A stretch of DNA of 64,000 bases from Nocardia wallacei (GTDB taxonomy: Bacteria > Actinomycetota > Actinomycetes > Mycobacteriales > Mycobacteriaceae): assembly GCF_014466955.1 (NCBI RefSeq), contig NZ_AP023396.1, positions 7,130,001 through 7,194,000 on the forward strand. Reading direction: 5' to 3'. Position numbers and translations under genes: made by a program. Below the pieces are notes generated by a model. That model did no database searches. It was given only the letters and a program-made list of their open reading frames with translations, and was not told the DNA's origin. This document shows, piece by piece, positions 50,035 to 58,703 of the stretch. Numbering within the stretch: the first letter of the stretch is position 1; each line of letters begins with the position of its first letter.

Positions 50035-50241
50035 GCAGGCGGGGCGCACGACGGCACACACCGCGGGTGGTGGCGTCGATCCGCCGCACCACGGACGAGT
50101 ACGCGCCCACGCCGAGACCTCTCGCCGATACGGCGGATACAGCCGTCGTGAGCTGCGAAAACAGCTGTTCGAACGAGTCTTGCGCGGGCACGCAACAGCG
50201 GTGCAAGGGGCATGCAAGTCCCGGGCCCCAGAGTGTGTGTC

Positions 50242-51255
50242 ATGACTTCATACGCACCTGCTGATGCTCTCGCTATCGAGGCGGAGGGGCTGGTCAAGGT
50301 CTTCGGGGAGCAGCGAGCCGTCGACGGCGTGAGCCTGGCGGTACCGCAGGGCGCCGTGTACGGCGTGCTGGGCCCCAACGGAGCCGGCAAGACCACCACC
50401 ATCCGCATGCTCGCCACGCTGCTGCGCCCGGACGGGGGCAGTGCGCGGATCTTCGGCCACGACGTGGTGGCCGAGCCGACCGCAGTCCGCTCGCTGATCG
50501 GCGTCACCGGGCAGTACGCCTCGGTGGACGAAAAGCTCAGCGCCACCGAGAATCTGATGATCTTCTCCCGCCTGCTCGGCCTGAGCCGCGCGCAGGCCCG
50601 GCGCAAGTCGGCCGAACTACTCGAGGAATTCGGGCTTACCGAGGCCGCGAACAAGGCCCTGGAGAACTTCTCCGGCGGCATGCGGCGCCGGCTCGATCTG
50701 GCCGCCAGCCTGATCTCGACTCCGCCGCTGCTGTTCCTGGACGAGCCGACCACCGGCCTGGATCCGCGCACCCGCGCGCAGATGTGGGAGACCATCCGGC
50801 GGCTGGTCCGCGAGGGCGCGACCGTGCTGCTGACCACGCAGTATCTCGACGAGGCCGATCAGCTGGCCGACCGCATCGCGGTGATCGACCGCGGCAAGGT
50901 CATCGCCGACGGCACCTCCGACGAGCTGAAGGCGTCGGTGGGCACGTCCGCCCTGCAGATCACCCTGGCCGAGCCGGAGCTGATCGAACCGGCCCGCACG
51001 CTCATCGGCGAATTTCTCTCGCACGCGGCCGGACGGCTGGTCGAGGCCAGCGTCACCCCAGAGGCGCGGCGCATCACCGCCCCGCTGACCGACCCCGGCA
51101 TCACCGCCGACCTGCTGATCCGCTTGCGCGACAACGGAATCCGGGTCGACGAGATCACCGTCAGCAAGCCGAGCCTGGACGAGGTGTTCTTCGCGATCAC
51201 CGGGCACGGCGCCGACGACACCGACACCGACAACACCGAAAGGAGCGCGGCATGA
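50242..51255 (+). CDS. DrrA-like ABC transporter ATPase
   Basis: This 337-residue ATPase belongs to the daunorubicin-resistance type of ABC exporters. It has Walker A GPNGAGKT (residues 44-51), signature ENFSGGMRRRLDLA, Walker B LLFLDEP and the DrrA-type C-terminal extension ending in KPSLDEVFFAITGH. I took the ATG at 50242; an ATG at 50212 in frame is possible, and neither has a strong ribosome site. Its stop overlaps a 17-codon reading frame that leads into the permease gene. Confidence 0.92.
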   Translation: MTSYAPADALAIEAEGLVKVFGEQRAVDGVSLAVPQGAVYGVLGPNGAGKTTTIRMLATLLRPDGGSARIFGHDVVAEPTAVRSLIGVTGQYASVDEKLSATENLMIFSRLLGLSRAQARRKSAELLEEFGLTEAANKALENFSGGMRRRLDLAASLISTPPLLFLDEPTTGLDPRTRAQMWETIRRLVREGATVLLTTQYLDEADQLADRIAVIDRGKVIADGTSDELKASVGTSALQITLAEPELIEPARTLIGEFLSHAAGRLVEASVTPEARRITAPLTDPGITADLLIRLRDNGIRVDEITVSKPSLDEVFFAITGHGADDTDTDNTERSAA

Positions 51256-51305
51256 CCACATTCACCACGCAGGGCCCCGATCATGCCGTGAAGGAGACAG
51301 CATGA
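51252..51305 (+). CDS. 17-codon reading frame coupling ATPase and permease genes
   Basis: This tiny frame starts with an ATG that overlaps the ATPase stop (ATGA), has AAGGAG 8 nt upstream, and ends with a TGA that overlaps the permease ATG (ATGA). Its initiation region (AAGGAG, then ATGACCACATT) nearly repeats that of the permease. It may be a coupling peptide or a duplicated initiation site. It shows no recognisable domain. Confidence 0.4.
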   Translation: MTTFTTQGPDHAVKETA

Positions 51306-52144
51306 CCACCACATTGACCGCACCCACCACGGGCGGGCGCCACGCGGCTCGTGCCGCGATTCCCGAAGTAAGCAACCACATTCCGTTCCGGCAGGCCCTG
51401 TCGCACTCGCTCACCATGGCCTACCGCGGCATCCTGAAGATCAAGCACAATCCCGAGCAGCTGTTCGATGTCACGATCCAGCCGATCCTGTTCACGGCAC
51501 TGTTCGCCTACATCTTCGGCGGCGCGATCGGCGGCAGCGTGAGTGCCTATCTGCCCGTGCTGATTCCGGGCATTCTGGTGCAGACCGTCGTGCTGACCTC
51601 GGTCGTCACCGGTACGCAGCTGCGCGAGGATATGGACAAGGGCGTGTTCGACCGGTTCAAATCCCTTCCCATCGCCCGGGTTTCGGCACTGGCGGGCGCG
51701 CTGATCGCCGATATGGTGCGCTACGGCATCGCCACGGTGCTCACCATCGTGGTGGGCCTGATCCTGGGCTACCGGCCCGCGGGTGGCGTCGCCGGTGTGG
51801 TGGTCGCGGGCCTGATCGTCGTGGTCTGCTCGTTCGCCGTCAGCTGGATCTGGGCGCTGGTCGGCGTCACCGGTAAGAGCGCGGCGTCGGTGCAGGGCAT
51901 CTCGATGATGATCATGTTCCCGCTGACGTTCATGTCCGGCGCTTTCGCCCTGGTCAGCACCATGCCGGGCTGGATGCAGGGACTGAACAAGGCGAACCCG
52001 ATCTACTACATGGTCAACGCCTGCCGGGAACTGATGAACGGCAACGTCTACTCGAGCAACATCGTCTGGTGCCTGGTCGGTTCGGCGATCGTGATCGCGA
52101 TCTTCGCCCCGCTCGCCATCCGCGCCTACATGCGCCGGGCGTGA
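51302..52144 (+). CDS. DrrB-like ABC-2 type permease
   Basis: This 280-residue protein is the membrane partner of the DrrA-like ATPase, with six predicted membrane segments. The segment QLREDMDKGVFDRFKSLPIAR is the conserved cytoplasmic ABC-2 motif. AAGGAG lies 8 nt before the ATG. Such pairs export hydrophobic compounds, including drugs and lipids; the cargo here is unknown. A strong bidirectional terminator follows. Confidence 0.93.
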   Translation: MTTTLTAPTTGGRHAARAAIPEVSNHIPFRQALSHSLTMAYRGILKIKHNPEQLFDVTIQPILFTALFAYIFGGAIGGSVSAYLPVLIPGILVQTVVLTSVVTGTQLREDMDKGVFDRFKSLPIARVSALAGALIADMVRYGIATVLTIVVGLILGYRPAGGVAGVVVAGLIVVVCSFAVSWIWALVGVTGKSAASVQGISMMIMFPLTFMSGAFALVSTMPGWMQGLNKANPIYYMVNACRELMNGNVYSSNIVWCLVGSAIVIAIFAPLAIRAYMRRA

Positions 52145-52165
52145 GCCGACTACCCCACCCACCGT

Positions 52166-52191
52166 CCGCCGGTCGCGAAAGCGACCGGCGG
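52166..52191. terminator. Bidirectional terminator between permease and SARP-type regulator
   Basis: A perfect 11-bp GC-rich stem (52166-52176 with 52181-52191) capped by a GAAA tetraloop lies between two convergent stop codons. It is placed to end both transcripts. Confidence 0.8.
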
Positions 52192-52197
52192 GCATAC

Positions 52198-55100
52198 TTA
52201 TCCGCCCAGCTTGCCCGAAACCTCGTGCAGCAGTTCCATGATCCGGTCCGCGGCCTTGCGGCGGTTCAAACTCGCCACCGCTTGCCGCGCCGAATCCAGC
52301 GCGCCCGCACCGACATTCGGTTCGTGCAGGCCGTAGTGCCGGTTCCAGCGCATGGACGGCAGATCCTGCCGCCCGCCGACCTTGGGCCCCAGCGCCAGCA
52401 GCCGCAGGCCGTTCTCCCGATCGGTGTCCGTGGCGAGCAGATACGAACCGATCGCGCAGGCCACCGCGCCGAGCTGCGGCAGGTCGTAGAACTGCGCCAG
52501 CCGGACCGCGGTGGTCTGGAAAATCTGCCGGGGCAGCACGGGAACCTCGGCCAACCGGTCGTGCAGTACGTGCGCGTCGAGCACCGCCGCGGCCACCATG
52601 ATGTCGCCCGGCCCCGGCGACGCCTCCATGATCGGCCAGGAGAACAGCTCCAGCGACCGCCGGAACATGCGCAACCCGCGGTCGGTATCGCCTTCTGCCA
52701 GTTCGAGTTCCGCGAGGCCCGCGACCACCGTCCCCCGGCGGTGATTGGGATGCTCCACCGGCGCCTCGGGATCCAGCCCGTCCCCGACGACACCCAGCGC
52801 GAACATCAGCTCCGACCGGGCCTGTGCCGACTGCCCGGCGCCGATCAGCGAGACCGCCAGATAGCTGCGGATCTCCACGGCCTCCTCGTAGCAGCGCAGC
52901 AGCTGGAGCAGTTCCGCGGCGCGCCGGTAGTAGTCCGCCGCGCGCCGGTAGTGCGCCGCCTGGGCCGCCATCTGCCCCAGGTGCTGGCAGGCCATCGCGG
53001 TTCCCCAGACGTCCTGGGACTCGGTGAGTTCCAGGACCCGCCGGGCGTCCTGGATCGAGCCGTGCATGTCGCTGCCGTTCTCCCGCAGGTTCGCGCGCAG
53101 CATCAGGGCCAGCGTCCGCACGCCCGGGTCGGCATCGCGGCCGCCCTCGGCCAGCTTGCGGGCCAGCACGCGCGCGTCGGGCGCCAGGCAGATCAGTTCG
53201 CCGAAGTACCGCAGCATGGGGCTCGGTCCGTTACCGGAGCGCAGCAGCCGCCGGACCCGCACCCGCACGGTGGCCAATTCGCGCAGGCTCGCCTCGGCGA
53301 ACAGCAGATGAGTCCCGGCCAAGGCGTAGGTCATCATTTCGAGGTCGATCTCGGCCGGGCTGCGCGGTCCGGCGGGTGGTGGCACCGGCAGGGTGCGCGG
53401 CGCCCAGGTCATCAGTTCGAGGTGCGCGCCGCGCATCACCCACAGCGTGCCCGCCAGCGGGAAGACGGTGTAGGCGGTGGCCGCGTCCCGCCGATCCACC
53501 GCGAATCGCAGAATGGCGACCAGATTGTCCAGCTCCGCGGCGACCGACAGCACCACGCGGACCTGCTCGCCGGTCGGGTAGCGGCGGGCGGCGTCGAGCG
53601 CGAATTCTCTTGCCCACCCGCACATCCGATCCATCACGAGGTCGGCCTCGCCGGTTTCGGCCAGTTGCTCCTCGCCGAACTCCCGGACCGTCTCCAGCAT
53701 GCGGTAGCGGGTCGGGATCTCGTCGTCGTCGGCCAGCACGGTGAGCAGCGATTGGCTCACCAGACCCTCGACCGCGCCCACGGGATCGGCGACACGGCCC
53801 GCCCGGTTCGGGGCCGGGCAGCCGTCCGGGGTGACATCGGGCCCGGCGACGACGGATTCGGCGGCCGTGAGGGTGAATCCGGCCGGGAACCGGCACAGCC
53901 GCCGCAACGCCACCTGCTGTTCGGGTTCGAGCAGATTCCAGCTCCACTCGATCACGGCGTGCAGGGTGCGGTGCCGCTCCGGCGAGGTGCGATCGCCGCT
54001 GCGCAGCAAGGCGAACCGATGCTCGAGCTTGGCCTCGATCTCCTCGACGCTCATGGTGCGCACCCGCGCCGCCGCCAATTCGATGGCCAGCGGCAGACCG
54101 TCGAGGGTGCGGCACAGCCGCGCGACCGTCTCGGGATCCAGCCGCACCGACGGCCGCACCGCGCGGGCGCGGGCGATGAACAGGTCGGTGGCGGGTGAGC
54201 CGTGAGCGTCGATAGCCAAGGGCGGCAGGGGATATACCGTCTCGGCGGTGATCTCCAGCGGTGCGCGGCTGGTGGTCAGCACGGTCAGCTGGTCGCACGC
54301 GCCGACCAGGTCCGCGACGACCGCCGCGACCGCGTCGATCAGGTGCTCGCAGTTGTCGAGGATGAGCAGAGTCGGCCGCAGCGACAGCGCCTCCCGGAGC
54401 CTGCGATGGCCGTCGATCGTCGGATTCGGGCGCAACACCTTTGTCTCGCGGGAGTATTCGCTCATGCCGAGGGTCGCGCCGATGGCGGCCTCGATCTCGG
54501 CGCACGTCGCGGCCGACCCATCGGGGTCCGCGCGCAGCGAGGCCAGCTCGACCAGCGCGACCGCCTGCTCCTCGGCCACCCGGCCGCCCAATTCGTTTGC
54601 GACCCGGGTCTTTCCGGTGCCGCCCGGGCCGAGCACGGTGACCACCCGGGACTCGGCCAGCAGTCCCTCCAGGGCGTCCAGATCGGCGGCGCGGCCGAGC
54701 AGCGGATTCGGGGCGGCCCGCAGGCCGATCGCCGACCGCGCCGACCGGGACGCGGCGTCCTCGCCGGGCAGCGGGATCAGCGCGTGCTGTGCGGAGGAAA
54801 CCCGTTGCACGCCGGTGAGTTCCGCGCCGGGCCGGGCCGCCCGCGGCGCCGGAGCGCCCGGTAACGGCTCGCCGCGCAGGATCGCCATGTTCAGCGCGAT
54901 CAGGGCGGGCCCGGGGTCGGCGCCGAGTTCCTCACCGAGCCGCTTGCGCAGTGCGGCAAAGACTTCCAGCGCCTCGTTGGCTCGCCCGTCGGTGGCGAGC
55001 AACCGCATGAGGGTGGCGTGCGCGGGCTCGTCGAGCGGGTCCGTGGCGGCGTTGTGACGCGCGAGGGCGAGGGCGCCGGGCACATCGCCGAGTTCCTCCC

Positions 55101-55683
55101 GCGCGCTGAGCTCCAGCGAGTCCAGCGCGGCCCAGCGCGCCGCCGCGACCTCGCGCACCTCGTCGGCCACCAACCCCGGCGGCAGATCCGAGCCCGGTTC
55201 ACCGCGCCACAGCGCGCGGGCCTGCGCCACGGCCGACAGGCAACCGGGTGCGTCGCCGGCGTCGAGCAGGTCCCGTGCGTGGTGTTCCAACCGTCCGGCG
55301 CGGCCGAGGTCCACCTCGTCCGCCGCCAGGCTCAGCCGGTATCCGGCCGGGCCGATCTCCAGTGACCCGTCCGGCAGCGCCGAACGCAGCCGGGAGACCT
55401 GGGTGTGCAGCGCGTTCATCGGCGCGCGCGGTGGCTGTTCGCCCCAGACGTCGTCGATCAGGGCCTGCGCGCTGCGGCTGCGGCCGGGGTGCACGGCCAG
55501 CGCCGCGATGAGCAGCCGCGCTCGCGCTCCGGGCACCGCGGTGAGTTCGGCGGTCCGGCGCACGGCCGTCTCACCGAGCAGCGCCACCCGGACCGGCGGC
55601 GCGGGCACACCGGAGGCCCGATCCGGACCGGACCGGGTGTGCGTCGTCCCGGCGCCCGCGGAGCCGTTGTGATCAGGAAGCAT
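52198..55683 (-). CDS. Large SARP/AfsR-like transcriptional regulator with NB-ARC-type ATPase
   Basis: This 1161-residue protein has an OmpR-type winged helix (about residues 30-120), a bacterial transcriptional activation domain (about 125-270), a P-loop ATPase with Walker A GPGGTGKT (Lys358) and LLILDNCEHL, and a C-terminal half of TPR-like helical repeats. This is the AfsR/SARP architecture, often controlling secondary metabolism or stress responses. I took the ATG at 55681-55683; an ATG at 55752 in frame would add 23 residues. It converges on the DrrAB-like pair and is divergent from menA. Confidence 0.9.
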   Translation of the reverse strand: MLPDHNGSAGAGTTHTRSGPDRASGVPAPPVRVALLGETAVRRTAELTAVPGARARLLIAALAVHPGRSRSAQALIDDVWGEQPPRAPMNALHTQVSRLRSALPDGSLEIGPAGYRLSLAADEVDLGRAGRLEHHARDLLDAGDAPGCLSAVAQARALWRGEPGSDLPPGLVADEVREVAAARWAALDSLELSAREELGDVPGALALARHNAATDPLDEPAHATLMRLLATDGRANEALEVFAALRKRLGEELGADPGPALIALNMAILRGEPLPGAPAPRAARPGAELTGVQRVSSAQHALIPLPGEDAASRSARSAIGLRAAPNPLLGRAADLDALEGLLAESRVVTVLGPGGTGKTRVANELGGRVAEEQAVALVELASLRADPDGSAATCAEIEAAIGATLGMSEYSRETKVLRPNPTIDGHRRLREALSLRPTLLILDNCEHLIDAVAAVVADLVGACDQLTVLTTSRAPLEITAETVYPLPPLAIDAHGSPATDLFIARARAVRPSVRLDPETVARLCRTLDGLPLAIELAAARVRTMSVEEIEAKLEHRFALLRSGDRTSPERHRTLHAVIEWSWNLLEPEQQVALRRLCRFPAGFTLTAAESVVAGPDVTPDGCPAPNRAGRVADPVGAVEGLVSQSLLTVLADDDEIPTRYRMLETVREFGEEQLAETGEADLVMDRMCGWAREFALDAARRYPTGEQVRVVLSVAAELDNLVAILRFAVDRRDAATAYTVFPLAGTLWVMRGAHLELMTWAPRTLPVPPPAGPRSPAEIDLEMMTYALAGTHLLFAEASLRELATVRVRVRRLLRSGNGPSPMLRYFGELICLAPDARVLARKLAEGGRDADPGVRTLALMLRANLRENGSDMHGSIQDARRVLELTESQDVWGTAMACQHLGQMAAQAAHYRRAADYYRRAAELLQLLRCYEEAVEIRSYLAVSLIGAGQSAQARSELMFALGVVGDGLDPEAPVEHPNHRRGTVVAGLAELELAEGDTDRGLRMFRRSLELFSWPIMEASPGPGDIMVAAAVLDAHVLHDRLAEVPVLPRQIFQTTAVRLAQFYDLPQLGAVACAIGSYLLATDTDRENGLRLLALGPKVGGRQDLPSMRWNRHYGLHEPNVGAGALDSARQAVASLNRRKAADRIMELLHEVSGKLGG

Positions 55684-55859
55684 GCCGTCGCAATCGTATG
55701 TGAGCGGTCGAACGAATTTCGGGTACGCGGCGCTGCGGTCGATGCTCACCATTGTCCGTCACGCCCCGATCCAGTATCCGATATATCGGCATAATGCTAC
55801 CGATATACGCGGCGAGTATCCACCGTCCGCCGGTCCGTACCGCGCATTAGGCTTCGCTC

Positions 55860-56729
55860 ATGGCAAGTGCTGCACAATGGCTCGAAGGCGCCCGTCCGCG
55901 CACCCTCCCCAACGCCATCGCCCCGGTCCTGGTCGGCACCGGCGCGGCCGCCTCGCTGGACGGCGCGGTGTGGTGGAAGGCGCTGCTGAGCCTGCTGGTG
56001 TCGCTGGCCCTGATCGTCGGCGTGAATTACGCCAACGACTACTCCGACGGCATCCGCGGTACCGACGACGACCGGGTCGGGCCGCTGCGCCTGGTCGGTT
56101 CGGGCGTGGCGAGCCCCGCCGCGGTGCGCGGCGCGGCGATCGCGAGCCTGTCGGTCGCCGCCGTCGTCGGCCTGGTGCTGGTGGCCACCACGGCCTGGTG
56201 GCTGCTGCTGGTGGGCGCCGCCTGCCTGGCCGGGGCGTGGTTCTACACCGGCGGCGCGAAACCCTACGGCTACAGCGGTTTCGGCGAGATCGCGGTGTTC
56301 GTGTTCTTCGGCCTCATCGCGGTGCTGGGCACCGAGTTCGTACAGGCCGAGCGGGTCGACTGGGCGGGACTGGTCGGCGCGGCGGCGGTCGGCGCCTTCT
56401 CCAGCGCGGTGCTGGTCACCAACAACCTGCGCGATATCCCGACCGATTCGGTCACCGGCAAGACCACGCTGGCCGTGCGCCTCGGCGACCCCCGGACGCG
56501 CACCCTGCACCTGGTGCTGCTGGTGCTGCCGTTCGTGGCGACGCTGCTGCTGGTGGCCCGCACCCCGTGGGCACTGGCCGGGCTGCTCGCGGCGCCGCTC
56601 GCCGTGCGCTCCAACACACCGGTGCGCGGCGGCGCGAACGGCCCGGGACTGATCCCGTCGCTGCGCGACACCGGGCTGGCGATGCTGGCCTGGTCGGTCC
56701 TCACCGCGCTCGCGCTCGGGATCGGCTGA
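55860..56729 (+). CDS. menA: 1,4-dihydroxy-2-naphthoate polyprenyltransferase MenA
   Basis: This 289-residue UbiA-family membrane enzyme attaches the polyprenyl tail to DHNA. The first aspartate motif is in [17 protein letters not shown] and the second in [22 protein letters not shown]. Eight or nine membrane segments are visible. A TAGGCT hexamer (55848-55853) lies 6 nt before the ATG, which predicts a leaderless transcript. Its product is the substrate of MenG. Confidence 0.96.
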   Translation: MASAAQWLEGARPRTLPNAIAPVLVGTGAAASLDGAVWWKALLSLLVSLALIVGVNYANDYSDGIRGTDDDRVGPLRLVGSGVASPAAVRGAAIASLSVAAVVGLVLVATTAWWLLLVGAACLAGAWFYTGGAKPYGYSGFGEIAVFVFFGLIAVLGTEFVQAERVDWAGLVGAAAVGAFSSAVLVTNNLRDIPTDSVTGKTTLAVRLGDPRTRTLHLVLLVLPFVATLLLVARTPWALAGLLAAPLAVRSNTPVRGGANGPGLIPSLRDTGLAMLAWSVLTALALGIG

Positions 56730-56743
56730 ACCCGGCCGGGCCG

Positions 56744-57127
56744 CTAGTCCTTGTCCGGCACCAGGATTCCGAGAATCCAGTTGACCAGGGTGATGATGAT
56801 CGCGCCGAGCACCGCCGCCCAGAAGCCGTGCACGCGCAGGCCGTAGTCGGTGGTCTCGGTGATCTTCGCGGTCAGCCACAACATCAGGGCGTTGATCACC
56901 AGCAGGAACAGGCCCAGGGAGACGATCACCAGCGGTAGCGACAGCAACTTCACGATCGGCTTGACCAGGGCGTTCACCAGACCGAAGACGATCGCGACGG
57001 CGAGCACCACCACGATCTTCGCACCGGTGCCCTGGTCGGCCGGGCTGACCAGGTCGATATTGCCGACCCAGGCGGCGGCGAGCCAGATCGCGACCGCGTT
57101 GATGATCAGGCGTAGCAAGAGGGCCAT
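56744..57127 (-). CDS. Four-helix membrane protein, phage-holin-4 superfamily
   Basis: This 127-residue protein has four hydrophobic segments and the pattern FGLVNALVKPIVKLLSLPL followed by LGLFLLVINALMLWLTA, typical of the widespread holin-4-like (DUF360-type) family. Despite the name these are chromosomal proteins and no phage genes are nearby. The ATG follows a strong terminator for the upstream operon. Function is unknown. Confidence 0.88.
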   Translation of the reverse strand: MALLLRLIINAVAIWLAAAWVGNIDLVSPADQGTGAKIVVVLAVAIVFGLVNALVKPIVKLLSLPLVIVSLGLFLLVINALMLWLTAKITETTDYGLRVHGFWAAVLGAIIITLVNWILGILVPDKD

Positions 57128-57140
57128 GGCGCCATGCTAA

Positions 57141-57175
57141 TGGTCGCCACGCCCGGACACCGGGCGTAGCGACCA
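57141..57175 (-). terminator. Terminator of the HTH/ClpC-N operon
   Basis: A 16-position hairpin (TGGTCGC and ACGCCCGG paired with CCGGGCGT and GCGACCA, one mismatch, 3-nt loop) lies 20 nt after the ClpC-N gene stop. It separates that operon from the holin-like gene. Confidence 0.75.
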
Positions 57176-57195
57176 CGCCGCGGCCGCGCATGTCG

Positions 57196-57807
57196 TCAGG
57201 CCGCCCGCTCCAGCAATTCGTGGACCGCCTGCCGCAGCGCCCGGATGCCGTCCTCGCCGCCGAGCAGCGCGCGGGTCCGGTCGTTGGGTGTGCGCAGCAG
57301 GCCGAGCAGCACGTGGCCCGCCTCGATGCGGTCGGCGCCGCCCGAGATCGTCTCGCGCAGCGAGAGTTCCAGCACCTTCTTGGCATTCGACGTGAACGGG
57401 ATGTGGCCGAAGGTCATGCTGCCGCCCAGCGGGAACCACCGGCGCCGGGGCTGCTCCTCGGCGGGTATCGCCCGCTCCAGGGCATCCTCGCCGAAGGTGG
57501 CCTCCAGGCTCTCCCGGACGGCCCCGAGATCGATGCCGATGGAGCGCAGCGCGGCGGCGTCCTCCTCGCCCAGCGGCTCACCCGCGGAGTCGGACCCGCC
57601 CTCCCCGTGGTCGCCCCGCAGCTCGTCGCGCAAGCCGTCAGCGGTGATGCCGTTGTCGGACAGCACCTTTCGCAGCCCCGAATCGGGCGCTGCGGCGAGG
57701 CCCAGTAGCAGGTGCTCCACATCGATACTCGGAGAGCGCAATTCGCGCGCCTCCTCCTGTGCCACGACGACCGCGTGCCGCGCCGGCTTGGCGAACTTCT
57801 CGAACAT
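57196..57807 (-). CDS. Stand-alone ClpC N-domain protein (ClpC2-like, no ATPase)
   Basis: This 203-residue protein consists of Clp_N repeats and has no AAA+ ATPase. It starts MFEKFAKPARHAVVVAQEEA, and its second repeat starts GHIPFTSNAKKVLELSLRE, both very close to mycobacterial ClpC1. Phe2 and Phe138 match ClpC1 Phe2 and Phe80, the residues that bind cyclomarin. An insert of about 60 residues (66-131) separates the repeats and contains an extra half-repeat. It may act as a decoy or adaptor for ClpC1 substrates or ligands, as described for mycobacterial ClpC2. Its ATG overlaps the stop of the HTH gene. Confidence 0.85.
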   Translation of the reverse strand: MFEKFAKPARHAVVVAQEEARELRSPSIDVEHLLLGLAAAPDSGLRKVLSDNGITADGLRDELRGDHGEGGSDSAGEPLGEEDAAALRSIGIDLGAVRESLEATFGEDALERAIPAEEQPRRRWFPLGGSMTFGHIPFTSNAKKVLELSLRETISGGADRIEAGHVLLGLLRTPNDRTRALLGGEDGIRALRQAVHELLERAA

Positions 57808-58028
57808 CAGCGGATACCGCCTCTCCGGTTGTACTTCTGGTGGACCGCCTGGCGGCTGACCTCGAGCGCGTCGGCGATCGCCTGCCAGGACCAGCCCTGT
57901 TCCCGGGCATTGGCCACCTGGATCGCCTCCAGCCGTTCGAGCAGCCGACGCAGCGCGAGCACCGCGCGCAGCCCGACCTTGGGGTCCGGACTGCCGGCGG
58001 CGGCCGCCAGCGTTGTTGCTTCACTCAT
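57807..58028 (-). CDS. Small helix-turn-helix protein paired with the ClpC-N protein
   Basis: This 73-residue protein ends in a helix-turn-helix: QGWSWQAIADALEVSRQAVHQKY (two halves about residues 45-67). The N-terminal half is helical. I chose the ATG at 58026-58028. Transcription probably begins at or one base before this codon, since TAAATT lies 7 nt upstream. The stop overlaps the ClpC-N start (TGATG). Two identical inverted repeats cover its promoter, so autorepression is very likely. Confidence 0.88.
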   Translation of the reverse strand: MSEATTLAAAAGSPDPKVGLRAVLALRRLLERLEAIQVANAREQGWSWQAIADALEVSRQAVHQKYNRRGGIR

Positions 58029-58032
58029 GAAC

Positions 58033-58075
58033 GTCAATTTACGTTGACACTCGGGCCACGTCAACGCAAGTTGAC
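58033..58075 (-). promoter_or_regulatory. Promoter with two GTCAA-N6-TTGAC operators for the HTH/ClpC-N operon
   Basis: On the minus strand TTGACG (58064-58059), a 17-nt spacer and TAAATT (58041-58036) form a consensus promoter with a predicted start at 58029. Two 16-bp inverted repeats GTCAA-N6-TTGAC lie at 58033-58048 and 58060-58075, centred 27 bp apart, over the -10 and -35 elements. The arrangement fits repression by a small dimeric HTH protein. Confidence 0.8.
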
Positions 58076-58133
58076 ATCTTGGGGAAGTCGTTCGCCGACA
58101 GCGGAACCGGAGTGCCGCGGCGCGGGTTCGGGT

Positions 58134-58469
58134 CTAGTGCTCCTCGCCGCGCATGCGCGCGCGCAGCTGGGCCTTGTCGGTGCGCCGCTTCTCGTCGACG
58201 GCCGCGATGTCCTCGTTCACCCGAGCCCGCAGCCGCTTGAACAGCACCAGCGACAGCGGCATGGCGACGATCAGCGCGAACAGCAGGGCCACGATCAGCG
58301 GGATGTCCACGCTCAGGAGCCGGGCCAGCACCACGATGACGGCGGCGATGGCCGCGACCAGCACCAGCCGGGCCAGGGTGTAGAGCGCCAGGTTGCGCGC
58401 CAGCCGCCGGCCCGCGGGGGCCGGAGCGGGATCGGCCGGGGCGCCGTCCGGTCGAGATGCGTCACTCAC
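58134..58469 (-). CDS. DUF4229 family membrane protein
   Basis: This 111-residue protein has two membrane segments (about residues 28-49 and 53-73) followed by a charged C-terminal tail with FKRLRARVNEDIAAVDEKRR. The layout and sequence fit DUF4229 of actinobacteria. The GTG at 58467-58469 is the most likely start. Function is unknown. Confidence 0.82.
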   Translation of the reverse strand: MSDASRPDGAPADPAPAPAGRRLARNLALYTLARLVLVAAIAAVIVVLARLLSVDIPLIVALLFALIVAMPLSLVLFKRLRARVNEDIAAVDEKRRTDKAQLRARMRGEEH

Positions 58470-58703
58470 GGTGACCAGCCTAGGCGACGAGTGCGCGCGG
58501 CCGAGCCGGCCGGTGTCCGGTTCACCCGTAGTCGCCGCGAATTCGCTGGACCGCACCGAACGAGCCGCTACCAAGCCGTACGTATATCCGATTTGTCTAT
58601 TACTTCCCCTTTACCAAAGTTAGATCATTCGAGTACGTGGGGGGTTTGGTGCAACGATGTCGCTATCTGATGAGGGATCTGTCGATTACGGAAAGGTTTG
58701 CGA

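Noticed and set aside
55778..55809. CCGATATATCGG palindrome and a second CCGATATA between the SARP gene and menA
   Set aside because: The AT-rich palindrome is striking and could be an operator, but two copies with irregular spacing and no known family match are not enough to call a site.
56744..57127. Phage holin
   Set aside because: The family name is historical. The protein is a common chromosomal four-helix membrane protein and no other phage gene is near.
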